A DNA stretch of 64,000 bases from an uncultured Phycisphaerales bacterium. Lineage in GTDB: Bacteria; Planctomycetota; Phycisphaerae; Sedimentisphaerales; Anaerobacaceae. The DNA is taken from positions 1-64,000 of the forward strand of contig CALEZT010000258.1 in assembly GCA_937927975.1 (NCBI GenBank), in the 5' to 3' direction. A program made the translations under genes and the position numbers. Positions 8,509 to 17,882 of this stretch are shown one piece after another. The first letter of the stretch is position 1. Every line of letters starts with the position of its first letter. Below the pieces are notes generated by a model. The model ran no database searches. It saw only the letters and a program-made list of their open reading frames with translations, and was not told where the DNA came from.

Positions 8509-11331
8509 TCACTGGAGCGGATGGCCGAAGCCGATGTCGTCGATATACAGCAGACCCGCCGCGCCCGGCGTCGGGTTCGTCCGGCTGCCCACGCCGATCG
8601 TGAGCTGGCGGACGTTATTCATCTTGACGCCTCCGGCGGTGAATTCGCTCAGCGGAATCCGCCACTCCTGCCACGTGGACAGGAGCGTTGCCGACGGATC
8701 GGGATGGACGACCGTCTTGCTCTTGCCGGCGCCGTCCTTGACCGTCACGTACAGCGGGGCCGCGTCGTTGGTGGGCTGGGCCGGGCCGATCGTCGCGACC
8801 GACCAGTTGCCGGTCACGGTCCCGGTGAAGGAGATGTTCGAGTACTGAGCGGTCGCCATCGCGGCGGTGTTGTGGCTGGTCACCGCCAGGCCGATATAGA
8901 CGGTGGACGACAGGTTGATCGACTGCGGATTCCACGTCATCGCGGTCCACTTGACGCCATCGGAGGAGTAGAAGCAGTTGAGGCTCGTGCCCGCTCGCTC
9001 GATCTTGATCCAGATGGGGATCTTGAGGCCTTTCTGCTCATCGGTTGCGATCGCAGTGTCGCTGGTGGCGGCGCCGAGGCTGATCAGTCGGGCCTGGTAT
9101 CGGACGCCCTGGCCCGGCGTCGCGTACACCGCGGCGAACCGCGAGCCCACGCTGAGGTCCTCGCGGATCATCACGCCGGCCTTGGCCCATTCGTTCGTGT
9201 TGTCGAGGCTCTCGACCTTGGCGACGAGCGTGCCGTTGCCGTTGAGCTGCTTGAAGGCGAAGCGGAACTCGTCGGCCGAGTTCCAGATGTCCGCGCCGCC
9301 GGCGCTCATCGTGACGCTGCCTGGAGCGGGCTCGACGAAATCGACCGGGTTGCCGCGGAAGAACAGCGTCAGGGTATCGGCGCCATGGACGGTCCAGTCC
9401 TGGGCCGAGTCCCACTGGCGGTCGCCCTCGCTATAGTGGGGCGTGGCCACGTTGTTGTACTCGAAGGGCATGGACTGTTTGCCGCTTCGGACGATCGTCC
9501 GCTCGGCGAACGGGGCCTCGATGTACCCGACCGTCGAGCCGCTGGCCTGCGTGGTCAGGCCGTCGATCCAGGTCTCATAGATCCGCGAACCCTCGTCGTC
9601 GGTGTAGCCCTCGAAATCATCCACGAGCATGTAGGGCTTGGTGGTGAAGGTCCACACGTCGCTCTGCCAGACAGAGGGCGTCTCGGCCTGGTTGACCTCG
9701 GCCACCTTCCATGCGTAGGTCGTGCCGAGGTTCAGCGGGCCGGGGTCGAAGCCGGCCTCGGCGACGGTCTTCATCGGGGCGGTTCCATCCGCCACCGCCT
9801 GCCGATCCGTGCTGAAGTAGACATCGTGCGAACCGGCTTCGCGGCCTGCACGCCAGCTCAGGGTCGCGTCCACATCCACTCCCGTCGCGCCCGCGGCCGG
9901 CCGCGGCTCTCTCGGACTGACAGGCAGGTAGTAGAACCTCACCTCGCTGAGACCGAACTGCGGGGCCAGGCCGCCCCAGTTGGTCAGACCCGTCAGACGG
10001 ACGTACTTGGCCGGCGCGCCGGCAAAGTCCACGATCGCTCCGGCGGCATAGCTTTCCTGACCTGGCGCCTGGGGGATCTCCGTTTCGACGAGCGTCGTCC
10101 AGGCGGCGCCGTCCTGCGAGTACTCCACCTGCATGCCCTTGAATCCGAAGCCCAGCACGCTCTCGAACATGACGTTGTAATTCCAGACTCGCATTTCGTG
10201 CAGCTTGTAGACGCGATCGAATTCGTACTGGATCCAGGCCGGCTGCGGACCGGTCTTGCTGCTGAGCCACATAGCGGTATTGAGGGTCGAATGTCCGCCT
10301 GTGGCGTTCATGCCCGAGTTGTTGACGGTGTTCTCGGGGACCATGCCGAGATCGGAGCTGGAGGCGGTGGCGGCGATGCCTGTCACGCGATAGGTGAACG
10401 GCTCGGTCGTGAAGCTCCAGACGTAGCCTTTGACCGTGGTGGGACCGACCTCGTCGATCCGCCAGTAGTAGGTCGTTCCGAGCTCCAGCCTCGGGGAGGG
10501 CTGATAGCTGTTCGCATCCTGGGCCTGGCTCACGAGCACGCCCCGCGGGTCGGTTCGAGTGGCCTCGGCGACGTCGGCCTGGGAAGTTCCGAAATATACG
10601 TCGTGGGCGGTGGCCGACGGTCCCGGCGTCCAGGACAGCGACGTCTCCCGGCGGACGTCCGTCGCCAGGTCCGAGGGGATCGGGCCGGTCGCGTATTCGG
10701 GAATGCCTCGTGGGCTCTCCGGCGGGCCGTGGCCTGTGGGTGTGAACGCGGGATTGGTCGTCAGCAGAATCTTGTCAAATACCAGACCATCCTCGCGCAT
10801 ATAGACGTTCAACGTGTGGACCCCGACCGTGTCCACGGTGAAGGTGCCCGCCGGGCCTTCCATCGTGGTGCCTCGCCATCGATAGGCGGCATTCCAGCCG
10901 CTGAGATTGTCGGCGGTGTCGAATGCCTGCCCATCCAGTCCGATGTGGGCGGAATCCGAGTTGCCGTCCCGTCCGAAGGCGAGAATCGAGAAGTAGTACG
11001 TCCCGGTTTTCACGAATCGGATCTGGAAATCCAGTCGAGGGCTGTTCTGGACGAAATTCGTGGTGACCGATCTGCCTCCCAGGGGCGTGTCCGGCATGAT
11101 CTGCATCGCGTAGCCGCCGCTGAATCCTTCGGGTGCGGTGAACCCCGCTGCGGTTGTGACCAGCGACCAGGTGTTTGTTCCAATGTCGACTTTGTTGTCG
11201 TAATGCTCCGCTTCGACGCACACAAGGCCGTCGGGACCTCCATCCTGCTGGAAGGGTTCGGCCGCCATGGCGAGAGACGCCAGGGCAAGACACAGGAGAA
11301 GACACGTCGGATGCAATGGGGTTCTACGCAT
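8509..11331 (-). CDS. Modular exported protein P1: CBM6-like head, F5/8C, CBM11-like jelly roll
   Basis: A 940-residue secreted protein. The start is ATG 11331, with AGGAGG upstream and a signal peptide (MRRTPLHPTCLLLCLALASL, cleaved near AMAAE). Domains: a CBM6/malectin-like head (about 30-195; CVEAEHYDN, ending HTLNVYMREDGLVFDKILL); Fn3-like repeat A (210-310; HDVYFGTS, TYYWRIDEV); F5/8C (315-465); Fn3-like repeat B (475-565); a CBM11-like jelly roll opening at LVDDFEGYTDDEGSRIYE (about 570) and closing with YIDDIGFG at the end. Between its halves lies a DUF1349-like concanavalin fold (about 670-835; LVAKVESLDN, WAKAGVMIRED). No catalytic domain, dockerin or membrane anchor is visible, so I infer a glycan-binding or cell-surface role. 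It shares its architecture with P2-P9. Confidence 0.8.
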   Translation of the reverse strand: MRRTPLHPTCLLLCLALASLAMAAEPFQQDGGPDGLVCVEAEHYDNKVDIGTNTWSLVTTAAGFTAPEGFSGGYAMQIMPDTPLGGRSVTTNFVQNSPRLDFQIRFVKTGTYYFSILAFGRDGNSDSAHIGLDGQAFDTADNLSGWNAAYRWRGTTMEGPAGTFTVDTVGVHTLNVYMREDGLVFDKILLTTNPAFTPTGHGPPESPRGIPEYATGPIPSDLATDVRRETSLSWTPGPSATAHDVYFGTSQADVAEATRTDPRGVLVSQAQDANSYQPSPRLELGTTYYWRIDEVGPTTVKGYVWSFTTEPFTYRVTGIAATASSSDLGMVPENTVNNSGMNATGGHSTLNTAMWLSSKTGPQPAWIQYEFDRVYKLHEMRVWNYNVMFESVLGFGFKGMQVEYSQDGAAWTTLVETEIPQAPGQESYAAGAIVDFAGAPAKYVRLTGLTNWGGLAPQFGLSEVRFYYLPVSPREPRPAAGATGVDVDATLSWRAGREAGSHDVYFSTDRQAVADGTAPMKTVAEAGFDPGPLNLGTTYAWKVAEVNQAETPSVWQSDVWTFTTKPYMLVDDFEGYTDDEGSRIYETWIDGLTTQASGSTVGYIEAPFAERTIVRSGKQSMPFEYNNVATPHYSEGDRQWDSAQDWTVHGADTLTLFFRGNPVDFVEPAPGSVTMSAGGADIWNSADEFRFAFKQLNGNGTLVAKVESLDNTNEWAKAGVMIREDLSVGSRFAAVYATPGQGVRYQARLISLGAATSDTAIATDEQKGLKIPIWIKIERAGTSLNCFYSSDGVKWTAMTWNPQSINLSSTVYIGLAVTSHNTAAMATAQYSNISFTGTVTGNWSVATIGPAQPTNDAAPLYVTVKDGAGKSKTVVHPDPSATLLSTWQEWRIPLSEFTAGGVKMNNVRQLTIGVGSRTNPTPGAAGLLYIDDIGFGHPLQ

Positions 11332-11638
11332 GACAATCCTCCTCAACAAACCGGACAATTGCGTATCATCAGCGACATCCTATTCTACCAGAAAACCCCA
11401 CATCGCGCCAATCGGCATCGCACAAGAAAACAGGCAAACCGAGCCTTCAATCCGCCCGCCGGACCGGGCGTGCCGCTATGGACCGCGGACCTGTCGGGCT
11501 CGAAACGCGCCGGGGGTCGTGCCTTTGACGGATCGAAAGTACTGACTGCAGGGCCTGCATGACACAGGCATCTGCGAACGCTGCTTCGTTCCGCTACGCG
11601 CTCCTTCCTTCCTCTCCTGGTCTTGCCGCCACCAGGGG
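11332..11638. other. Spacer between P2 and P1
   Basis: 307 bases without a credible gene. A 13-bp palindrome, TGCAGGGCCTGCA, is at 11547-11559. The leader of P1 would lie here on the minus strand, but I see no clear promoter or T-tailed hairpin. Confidence 0.5.
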
Positions 11639-13852
11639 TCATGGGATCAACTGGATGTCGTCGATGAAGAGCGTGCCGACCGCACCGGAACCTTCGACCC
11701 CGATGGTGAGCGTCTTGACGCTCTTGAGGCTCACCCCGAGCGACGCCAGATCGACGGTCCATTGGGTCCACTGGGCGGCCTTGAGGTTGTCGGCCGCGTC
11801 CGCGTACAGGACCTTCTTACCGTTGATCTTCAGGTACAGTTGGCCGGTCGTGTTCTCCGCCGGACCGTGGAACCACAGGGAAAGGCTCTTCACGCCGTAG
11901 AGGGTCCAGTCCTGCGGGTCGTCGAAGGCGTATTCAGCCTCGGAATACGACGCGGTCGCGTTGCTGTAGGTCAATGGCATGGACTGTCGCCCGCCGTGGA
12001 CGGTGTTCCGCTCGGCGAAGGGGGCCTCGCCATAGCCGACCTGCGAGCCGTTGGCGGGGATGTCCCAGCCGTCGATCCACATTTCGTAGATTCGGCTGCC
12101 CTCATCGTCCGTGTAGCTCTCGAAGTCCTCGACGACCAGGAACGGGCTCGTCGCGAAGTTCCAGACGGGACCTTGCCAGAGGCTAGGATTCTCGGCTTCG
12201 TTGACCTCGTCCACGCGCCAATAGTAGGTGTTGGCCAGCAGGAGCGAGCCTGGGTTGAAGACCGCCTCAGCGGTCGTCTGCGCCGCCACCGCGCCGTCGG
12301 CCACTGCCTGCGGATCGGCGCTGAAGTACACCTGGTGGGAGGCTGCCTCTCGACCCGGTCGCCACTGGAGTATCGCGTCGGGGGCGACGCCGGTCTGGGC
12401 GGACGCGGGGTTCGGGATGCTCGCATGGACCGGGGTATAGAAGAACCGCACTTCGCTCAAGCCGTACTGCGTCACCAGCCCGCCCCAGTTGCTCGTCGGG
12501 GTCAGACGGACGCTCCTGGCTGCGATGCCGCCGAAATCGATCGTCGCGCCGTGCTCATAGCCTGTCGTGCCCTCGGCCCGAGGGAACTGCGTTTCGCTCA
12601 GGATCGTCCAGGCGGCGCCGTCGGTCGAGTACTCGATCACGACGTCCTTCATGCCCAGGCCCAGCACCGATTCGAACAGCACGTTGTAGTTCCAGACCCA
12701 CATCTCTTCGATTTTGTAGAGGCCGTCGAAATCGAACTGAATCCAGGTCGGCTGCGGGCCGGTCTTGCTGCTGAGCCACATCGTGGCTTCCGCGTTGCCA
12801 TGGTACAGGCCGTCGGTCAGTCCCGAGCCGTCGGCTGCGTAGGCGGGCGATGCGCTCGCGTCGGTGCTGGAGGCGGTGACCGCGATGTTCTTCATCACAT
12901 AGACGACCGATTCGGCTGTGAACGACCACACGGCGCCTCGATAGATCGTCCCGTCGATCCCGTTGACCTCGTCGACTCGCCAGAAGTAGGTCTGACCGTA
13001 GGCGAAGGGGTCCGCGGGATCGTAACTGATCTCCTCCAATCCCTGGGCGACCAGCACATTCAGCGGGTTGTCCACACCGGCGGCGTTCACATCCGCGAAG
13101 GACGTCCCGAAGTACACATTGCGCGCGGTGGCGAAGCTCCCTGGCGTCCAACGGAGGACCTCGTTGCGATAGACATCGGTGGCTTCATTCGCGGGACTTG
13201 GATCGCGGGCGGCGACCGGCCGGCCCCCGACTTCGCCTTGGAGGAGGGTGCCGCCGGGACCTGCGGTGTATTCCATCGTCCGCACGATCGCGTTGGCGCT
13301 GCCTTCCGGTGCGAACAGGAAGGCGACGAAGCCATTGGTGTCGCTGTTGAGGAAGTCGGCCAGGGCCTGACTGACCTCTGTGATTTCGCGGATCGTACGA
13401 GCCGGGGCATTGAAGGTCAGCAGAATGCCGGTGAGGTCCGCCATGTCCAGGACGACGTCGGTGTCCAGGGCGGGCAGCGGGTCGTTCTTGACGCCGGGGG
13501 CGTTGGACCAGTTGATCCCGGCCCGGACGAGATGCTCGCCGGACTCCAGCACGCCGTAGACGTTCACGACGCCGGGGTCGTGGCCATAGTTGCTGAGGCG
13601 CACGTTGGAGAAGACCTGTCCCGGACCCCGCACGCCGGAGATGTCGTAGGTTGCGAAGGACACGCGCCGCCGGGTCGCGATGTTGCGGATGCCCATGCCG
13701 GTTCCGGTCTCGCTGGAGCCTGTGGGTCCTATCTGAGCGTCGTTGCCGATCTCGACGTCGAACGTGGGCATCAGCTCGAAAGTCGCTGCGCCGCAGAGGC
13801 TCGCGGTCAGCCACAGGACGATGATCCCCAGGGAAATAGACTGTCTTGACAT
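11639..13852 (-). CDS. Modular exported protein P2: DNRLRE-like head, F5/8C, CBM11-like jelly roll
   Basis: A 737-residue secreted protein with a signal peptide (MSRQSISLGIIVLWLTASLC, cleaved near GAA). The head (about 23-196) begins LMPTFDVEIGNDAQIGPT and continues RRRVSFATYDISGV, VVNVYGVLESGE and TIREITEVSQALADFLNS, which matches the DNRLRE/CBM96-type fold. Then come Fn3-like repeat A (215-315), F5/8C (318-462), repeat B (465-550) and a CBM11-like jelly roll (LVVEDFESYTDDEGSRIYE at about 553, ending FIDDIQLIP). Unlike P1, P3-P5, P7 and P8, no DUF1349-like domain is nested in the last domain; the corresponding place reads TTGQLYLKINGKK, as in P9. The AAGGAGG site sits before ATG 13852. It is probably co-transcribed with P1. 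Confidence 0.8.
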   Translation of the reverse strand: MSRQSISLGIIVLWLTASLCGAATFELMPTFDVEIGNDAQIGPTGSSETGTGMGIRNIATRRRVSFATYDISGVRGPGQVFSNVRLSNYGHDPGVVNVYGVLESGEHLVRAGINWSNAPGVKNDPLPALDTDVVLDMADLTGILLTFNAPARTIREITEVSQALADFLNSDTNGFVAFLFAPEGSANAIVRTMEYTAGPGGTLLQGEVGGRPVAARDPSPANEATDVYRNEVLRWTPGSFATARNVYFGTSFADVNAAGVDNPLNVLVAQGLEEISYDPADPFAYGQTYFWRVDEVNGIDGTIYRGAVWSFTAESVVYVMKNIAVTASSTDASASPAYAADGSGLTDGLYHGNAEATMWLSSKTGPQPTWIQFDFDGLYKIEEMWVWNYNVLFESVLGLGMKDVVIEYSTDGAAWTILSETQFPRAEGTTGYEHGATIDFGGIAARSVRLTPTSNWGGLVTQYGLSEVRFFYTPVHASIPNPASAQTGVAPDAILQWRPGREAASHQVYFSADPQAVADGAVAAQTTAEAVFNPGSLLLANTYYWRVDEVNEAENPSLWQGPVWNFATSPFLVVEDFESYTDDEGSRIYEMWIDGWDIPANGSQVGYGEAPFAERNTVHGGRQSMPLTYSNATASYSEAEYAFDDPQDWTLYGVKSLSLWFHGPAENTTGQLYLKINGKKVLYADAADNLKAAQWTQWTVDLASLGVSLKSVKTLTIGVEGSGAVGTLFIDDIQLIP

Positions 13853-14008
13853 GTCGTCAATCCTCCTTCCTCATCCGTTGGCTCAAGGTCGCACCGGCAG
13901 GGCACCGGCGTGTGAAATGGGGTGCCTTCCAGACCTGGATTATATCAAAAACGCAGGACGATCATCAAGGATTATCGGGCAGTGTCGGGAAATGGCGTGA
14001 TCGGCGCA

Positions 14009-16927
14009 TCATTGCGTCTGAGCGGGCGTCTCTCGCAGGAGGACGACGGGACCGAGCAGGCCGGAGGGGGTGGGTTTCCAATTCTCGGTTACAGTGATGT
14101 TCGTGGAACTCCGGGCCTGGCCGGCCGGCAGGTCGCGATCCGCGATGAGACGGTTTCGCCAGGAATTGATGACCTCGACCCTGAGGTGATTCCTCCCGGT
14201 TCTTGCGGCAGCAGTGATCTCCAGGCGAAACGGCCTGGTCCAGACGATCCCAAGGTCCCGTCCGTTCAGGACGACTCGGGCGATGCCCACATCCTCCACC
14301 CGCCCCAAGTCGAGCATCAGCCTTCGTCCGCTCTCGATCGCGCCGGCGGGTATGTCGAAGGCGCATTCGTAAACGCCTTTGCCACTGTGGCTTCGGATGC
14401 GATCGTCCGGATGCCCCGTCCAGTCGCCCAATTCGGTCATGGTCGTGCTGAAGGCTTCGCCCCAGGGCGATAGGAACGTGACATCCCACGGCCCCTCCAC
14501 TTGTCGCAAGGGTTCCACCGCTCGGACCGGGGAGACTGCCATGGGCAGATCCTGGCCGCCAAAGACGATGAACCAACTGCCGTACGGCGCGAAGGCGATG
14601 GATACGTGCGTCCGCTCGTCCCTCTGCGAATAGTCCCTGGCGTCCAGGATGTCTCCGGTCAACGGATTCCAGAGTTGCGGCTTCTTGCCTGTGACTCTGA
14701 ACGAGCAATCGACGTTGACTTCCTGGTCGCTTGGATTGCAGACGAAATACACGTCCCAATCGCCTGTGCGACGATGGACGTAGTCGAGGACTGCCTGACA
14801 TTCGAAGTCGGGCAGGACGCGGTCTTCCGCGAGGACCTCGCGGACGGTCTTGCCCCAGAAGACCCGTCCCCGACCCACCGTTCGCTGTCCGGATTCGGCC
14901 GGAGCGGGACCCCACAACTCGTCCGAGAGAGCAGTCAGGCGTTCATCAGACTGGGGATAGTCCGTCAGGCTCGCCGTCCGCTCGGGCTTCGGACCCACGA
15001 CCGTCGCGCCGGCTCGGACGAGATCGGCCACCGCATCCATCGCGAGGAGCGACATCACCCTGTGATTGGGGAGAGACAGGACCCGATACCGCATACCGCC
15101 GGGCAGGACCAATTGACCCTCCTCGACGCTCATCCTCAGCAGCACCTCCTCGCTGAGGAAGTCGTAATCGTAGCCCGGCAGCGCGCCCGCGGGGTCTGCC
15201 TCCTTGAGCGGCATGATGTTGGGCACGTGGTCGCCTGCGTAATGGCACACGTCGGCGACGAATCGGCCCTGCTGGAGCATGTGCTGACAGCGGGCCAGGT
15301 AGGTCATGAACGCGCCGGCCATCTCCCACCACGTGACGTTGGGATTGATGTGCGTGCCGGCGAAGTACTCCTGGCCCGGCAGGCCCATCTCCTTGGGCGA
15401 ACAGGTGAACGTGTGCAGGAAACAGAGGTTCAGGCCGGAGCAGGCCTCGTGGTCGAAGCTCGGTTTCTGCGAGGACCAGAGCACGTCGTTCCAGTGCGGC
15501 CCGATCGACGTGAACGCCTCGGCTCCGACGATCTGCTTGCCGTACGTGTGGGCGACCGACGACGCCTGCTTGACGAAGAAGCGTTGCGGCGGAGTCGGCC
15601 TGTGTGGCGAGGGGACCCAGAACTCGCTCATGACGATATCGTTTCGACCCAGGCACTTGAGCCCGTCGAAGGGACCCGCGTGCGGCCCGCCCGACTCCGG
15701 ATGGATGCCCATGCCCCTCTGATGCGCCAGCTCTGCGAACGTGGCGTAGTGGTTCTCCGCGATGCAGTCGCCCAGGGTCTTGCGAAAATCCGCCAGGAAG
15801 CGATTGCTCACGTCCCGACTCTCCACGATTTTGCCTGCGATCACAGGCAGATAGGGCAACAAGCTGTACCCGCGTCGCTGTTCGAACTCGCGGGGGAGCG
15901 ACCGGGTCCAGTTGGCCCCGCCGCACTCCCAACTGTCGGTGTGCAGGTATTTCAGACTCTTGCCCGCCAGAGGGCCGATGTCCGCGAGCAGGGGCGCTAC
16001 GATGGCGTCCCAGTACCGGCGCAGGATGTCCGCGTCCATGTAGTCGATCACCCGGCCCTCCCATCCGGCGCTCGACGTCGAGACCCGGGCCGGACTGGGC
16101 GTGTAGCCGAAACGCAGGATCGACCACGTCCCTTCGGGCACGTCCCACGCGAGTTCGCCGTCGGGCTTCATGTGTTCGCTGAGGTCCAGGACATCCGCAG
16201 CGAGGCAATCCTCCTCGCCCGGCGTGGCGGCGATGTCCGTCAGCAGAAATCGGCAATCCGGCGCGGACATGCCGATCTCCCTGGATGCCGACTTGGCTGC
16301 AAGATCTCGGATGGGCGTCCTCGGCTTGTCGCGGTCGGGTTTGGTGCGATATGCCAGCAGGGCGACGTCCCTGTAGAAGTCGTCGCGGGTCTTGGGTTGG
16401 GGCGGTTTGTCGCGAAAGGTCATGGGCCCCTGGATCTGGATCTCAGACCACGTGAGCATCTTGGCCGCCATCTCCGGCGTGATCGTGGGCCCGCCGAGAT
16501 TCCAGCCGCTCTGAATGCTCAGACTCAGCTCCAGGCCGAGCCGGTCGGCCTCGCGAACCGCATGGACGAACAGCTCCCGCCAGGCGGGCGTCGTGAACAT
16601 CGGTCCGGCGGGGACCTGGCGGTTGCCTCGCTGCTCCGCGCCGCCGGCGTCGAAGATCATGGCGCCGCTGAAGCCCTTGGCCTTCATCTCCTGGAGGTCG
16701 CGGGTGATTGCCTCTTTCGTCACATTGGCGTTGAGCCACCACCAGAAGCATCGAACCCCTGCGCTCTGCGGCGGCCGACGAAAGCTGTCTTCGAGGGACG
16801 ATGTCTCCGCAAGGACTGATTTCCCCATCAGACAGCAGATCGCGAATGCAACCAGGAGAGAAATCCGAAATCCGAAACCCGAAATCCGAAACGGCTCCCT
16901 TCGATGGTGCGACAGCGTTTCTGTCAT
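14009..16927 (-). CDS. Exported GH106-type alpha-L-rhamnosidase
   Basis: A 972-residue secreted protein. ATG 16927 has AAAGGAG upstream; the longer in-frame start at 17029 lacks support. The opening of the mature protein, SLEDSFRRPPQSAGVRCFWW followed by WLNANVTKEAITRDLQEMKA, is the signature of GH106 rhamnosidases. The (beta/alpha)8 part continues to about residue 600. A C-terminal galactose-binding-like region (about 820-960; GPWDVTFLSPWGEAF, LDLGRVEDVGIARVVLNGRD) follows. GH106 enzymes remove L-rhamnose, for example from rhamnogalacturonan. The signal sequence is odd: residues 10-20 (EPFRISGFGFR) are encoded by a tandem repeat of the EIRNPK type (see 16850-16902), placed just before the hydrophobic core ISLLVAFAICCLMG. 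It lies 43 bases after the pseudopilin stop. Confidence 0.85.
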   Translation of the reverse strand: MTETLSHHRREPFRISGFGFRISLLVAFAICCLMGKSVLAETSSLEDSFRRPPQSAGVRCFWWWLNANVTKEAITRDLQEMKAKGFSGAMIFDAGGAEQRGNRQVPAGPMFTTPAWRELFVHAVREADRLGLELSLSIQSGWNLGGPTITPEMAAKMLTWSEIQIQGPMTFRDKPPQPKTRDDFYRDVALLAYRTKPDRDKPRTPIRDLAAKSASREIGMSAPDCRFLLTDIAATPGEEDCLAADVLDLSEHMKPDGELAWDVPEGTWSILRFGYTPSPARVSTSSAGWEGRVIDYMDADILRRYWDAIVAPLLADIGPLAGKSLKYLHTDSWECGGANWTRSLPREFEQRRGYSLLPYLPVIAGKIVESRDVSNRFLADFRKTLGDCIAENHYATFAELAHQRGMGIHPESGGPHAGPFDGLKCLGRNDIVMSEFWVPSPHRPTPPQRFFVKQASSVAHTYGKQIVGAEAFTSIGPHWNDVLWSSQKPSFDHEACSGLNLCFLHTFTCSPKEMGLPGQEYFAGTHINPNVTWWEMAGAFMTYLARCQHMLQQGRFVADVCHYAGDHVPNIMPLKEADPAGALPGYDYDFLSEEVLLRMSVEEGQLVLPGGMRYRVLSLPNHRVMSLLAMDAVADLVRAGATVVGPKPERTASLTDYPQSDERLTALSDELWGPAPAESGQRTVGRGRVFWGKTVREVLAEDRVLPDFECQAVLDYVHRRTGDWDVYFVCNPSDQEVNVDCSFRVTGKKPQLWNPLTGDILDARDYSQRDERTHVSIAFAPYGSWFIVFGGQDLPMAVSPVRAVEPLRQVEGPWDVTFLSPWGEAFSTTMTELGDWTGHPDDRIRSHSGKGVYECAFDIPAGAIESGRRLMLDLGRVEDVGIARVVLNGRDLGIVWTRPFRLEITAAARTGRNHLRVEVINSWRNRLIADRDLPAGQARSSTNITVTENWKPTPSGLLGPVVLLRETPAQTQ
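16850..16902. repeat. GAAATCC/GAAACCC tandem repeat inside the GH106 signal sequence
   Basis: About four near copies of a 7-8 base unit (GAAATCC, GAAATCC, GAAACCC, GAAATCC, GAAAC). It is the same unit as in the inverted repeat at 62680-62812. On the minus strand it codes for part of the n-region of the GH106 signal peptide. Confidence 0.7.
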
Positions 16928-16970
16928 GGGGATTTCGCTCCTTTTGCTTCTGCTCGGGTCTCGTGCTTCA

Positions 16971-17861
16971 TCAGAAGGTGTATCCGAGCTTGCCCCATAC
17001 GGCCGTTTGGATCCATCGCAGGTCTTCATTGCCGGGCTGGGGGGTCGCCGAAGTCCGTTGGTTTTCGGATTGTTGCCAGGTCATCCGAGCGTATTCGATG
17101 GTCCGCTCGTCCTTCCAGGCGTGGAACTCCGAATGGCTGTCGGCGAACGAGGCAACCGTGCCTTTGCCGTGCCGCATCGGGATCGGGTTCCACCAGCGGG
17201 GCTCTTTGAAGTAGATGTAGAACATGGCGTCCCAGTTCTCGCCGTGATCGTCGAGGAACACCAATCGGTTGGACAGCAGTTTCATGCGGTTGAGGTTCGT
17301 GAGGATCAGGCCCGTTTCGCGGGTGACGCCCGCCTCGGGGGAATAGCCGTTCATGGCAGGCGATGCGCTGTAGGTCCTCATCTCGTTCTTCATGGCGACG
17401 GGGCAGCGGTACACCTTCTCGGTGCCGGCGAACGGATACAGAACCCCCGCGCGAATCGCGGTGATCTGCTCTTCGACCGGCGCTTCGACGGGCTTGGTTT
17501 GGTAGGTCCCGCTCAGTCCTCGCACCCAACCGGCGGTCGCGATGCCCTGGGAGGGAGGCATCCGACCATCATACTCGGAGCAATAGAGCGTCCAGGACAA
17601 AGCGAGGCTCTTGGTGTTGTTCAGGCACGTGGCCCGCTTGCCCATCTCTCTGGCTCGATTCAGCGCCGGCATGATGACCGCCATGAGCACCGCGATGATC
17701 GCGATCACGACCAGCAGTTCGATCAGAGTGAAGCCGCGACAGGGTGGAAGCCCAGAAGCATGCAAGTGTGGATGCGTCAGTGAATATCCACGCGAACGCT
17801 TCGCCGCTCTTACGCTTCCACGCTTCCACGCTTCCACACTTCTACATTTCCGGCTGCCCAT
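16971..17861 (-). CDS. Type II secretion-like pseudopilin with unusually long leader
   Basis: A 296-residue protein with the prepilin cleavage/methylation motif [18 protein letters not shown] at residues 41-58: cleavage after G43, with E48 as the conserved Glu+5. Downstream are [19 protein letters not shown] and, near the end, the [11 protein letters not shown] segment common in planctomycete pseudopilin-like proteins. Such proteins form or cap a pseudopilus, or act as abundant surface proteins. The leader is 43 residues, much longer than usual, and its first third (VEAWKRGSV) comes from a short CGCTTCCAC repeat at 17800-17850. The start at 17861 is supported by GGGAGGGAG upstream; no later ATG precedes the cleavage site. 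It is followed by the GH106 gene on the same strand. Confidence 0.85.
   Translation of the reverse strand: MGSRKCRSVEAWKRGSVRAAKRSRGYSLTHPHLHASGLPPCRGFTLIELLVVIAIIAVLMAVIMPALNRAREMGKRATCLNNTKSLALSWTLYCSEYDGRMPPSQGIATAGWVRGLSGTYQTKPVEAPVEEQITAIRAGVLYPFAGTEKVYRCPVAMKNEMRTYSASPAMNGYSPEAGVTRETGLILTNLNRMKLLSNRLVFLDDHGENWDAMFYIYFKEPRWWNPIPMRHGKGTVASFADSHSEFHAWKDERTIEYARMTWQQSENQRTSATPQPGNEDLRWIQTAVWGKLGYTF
17800..17850. repeat. CGCTTCCAC short tandem repeat in the pseudopilin leader
   Basis: Repeated CTTCCACGCTTCCACGCTTC, with degenerate flanking units. On the minus strand it codes for [13 protein letters not shown] residues at the very N-terminus of the pseudopilin. A degenerate relative lies at 61018-61052. 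Confidence 0.65.
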
Positions 17862-17882
17862 ACTGACTCCCTCCCGCCCGGC

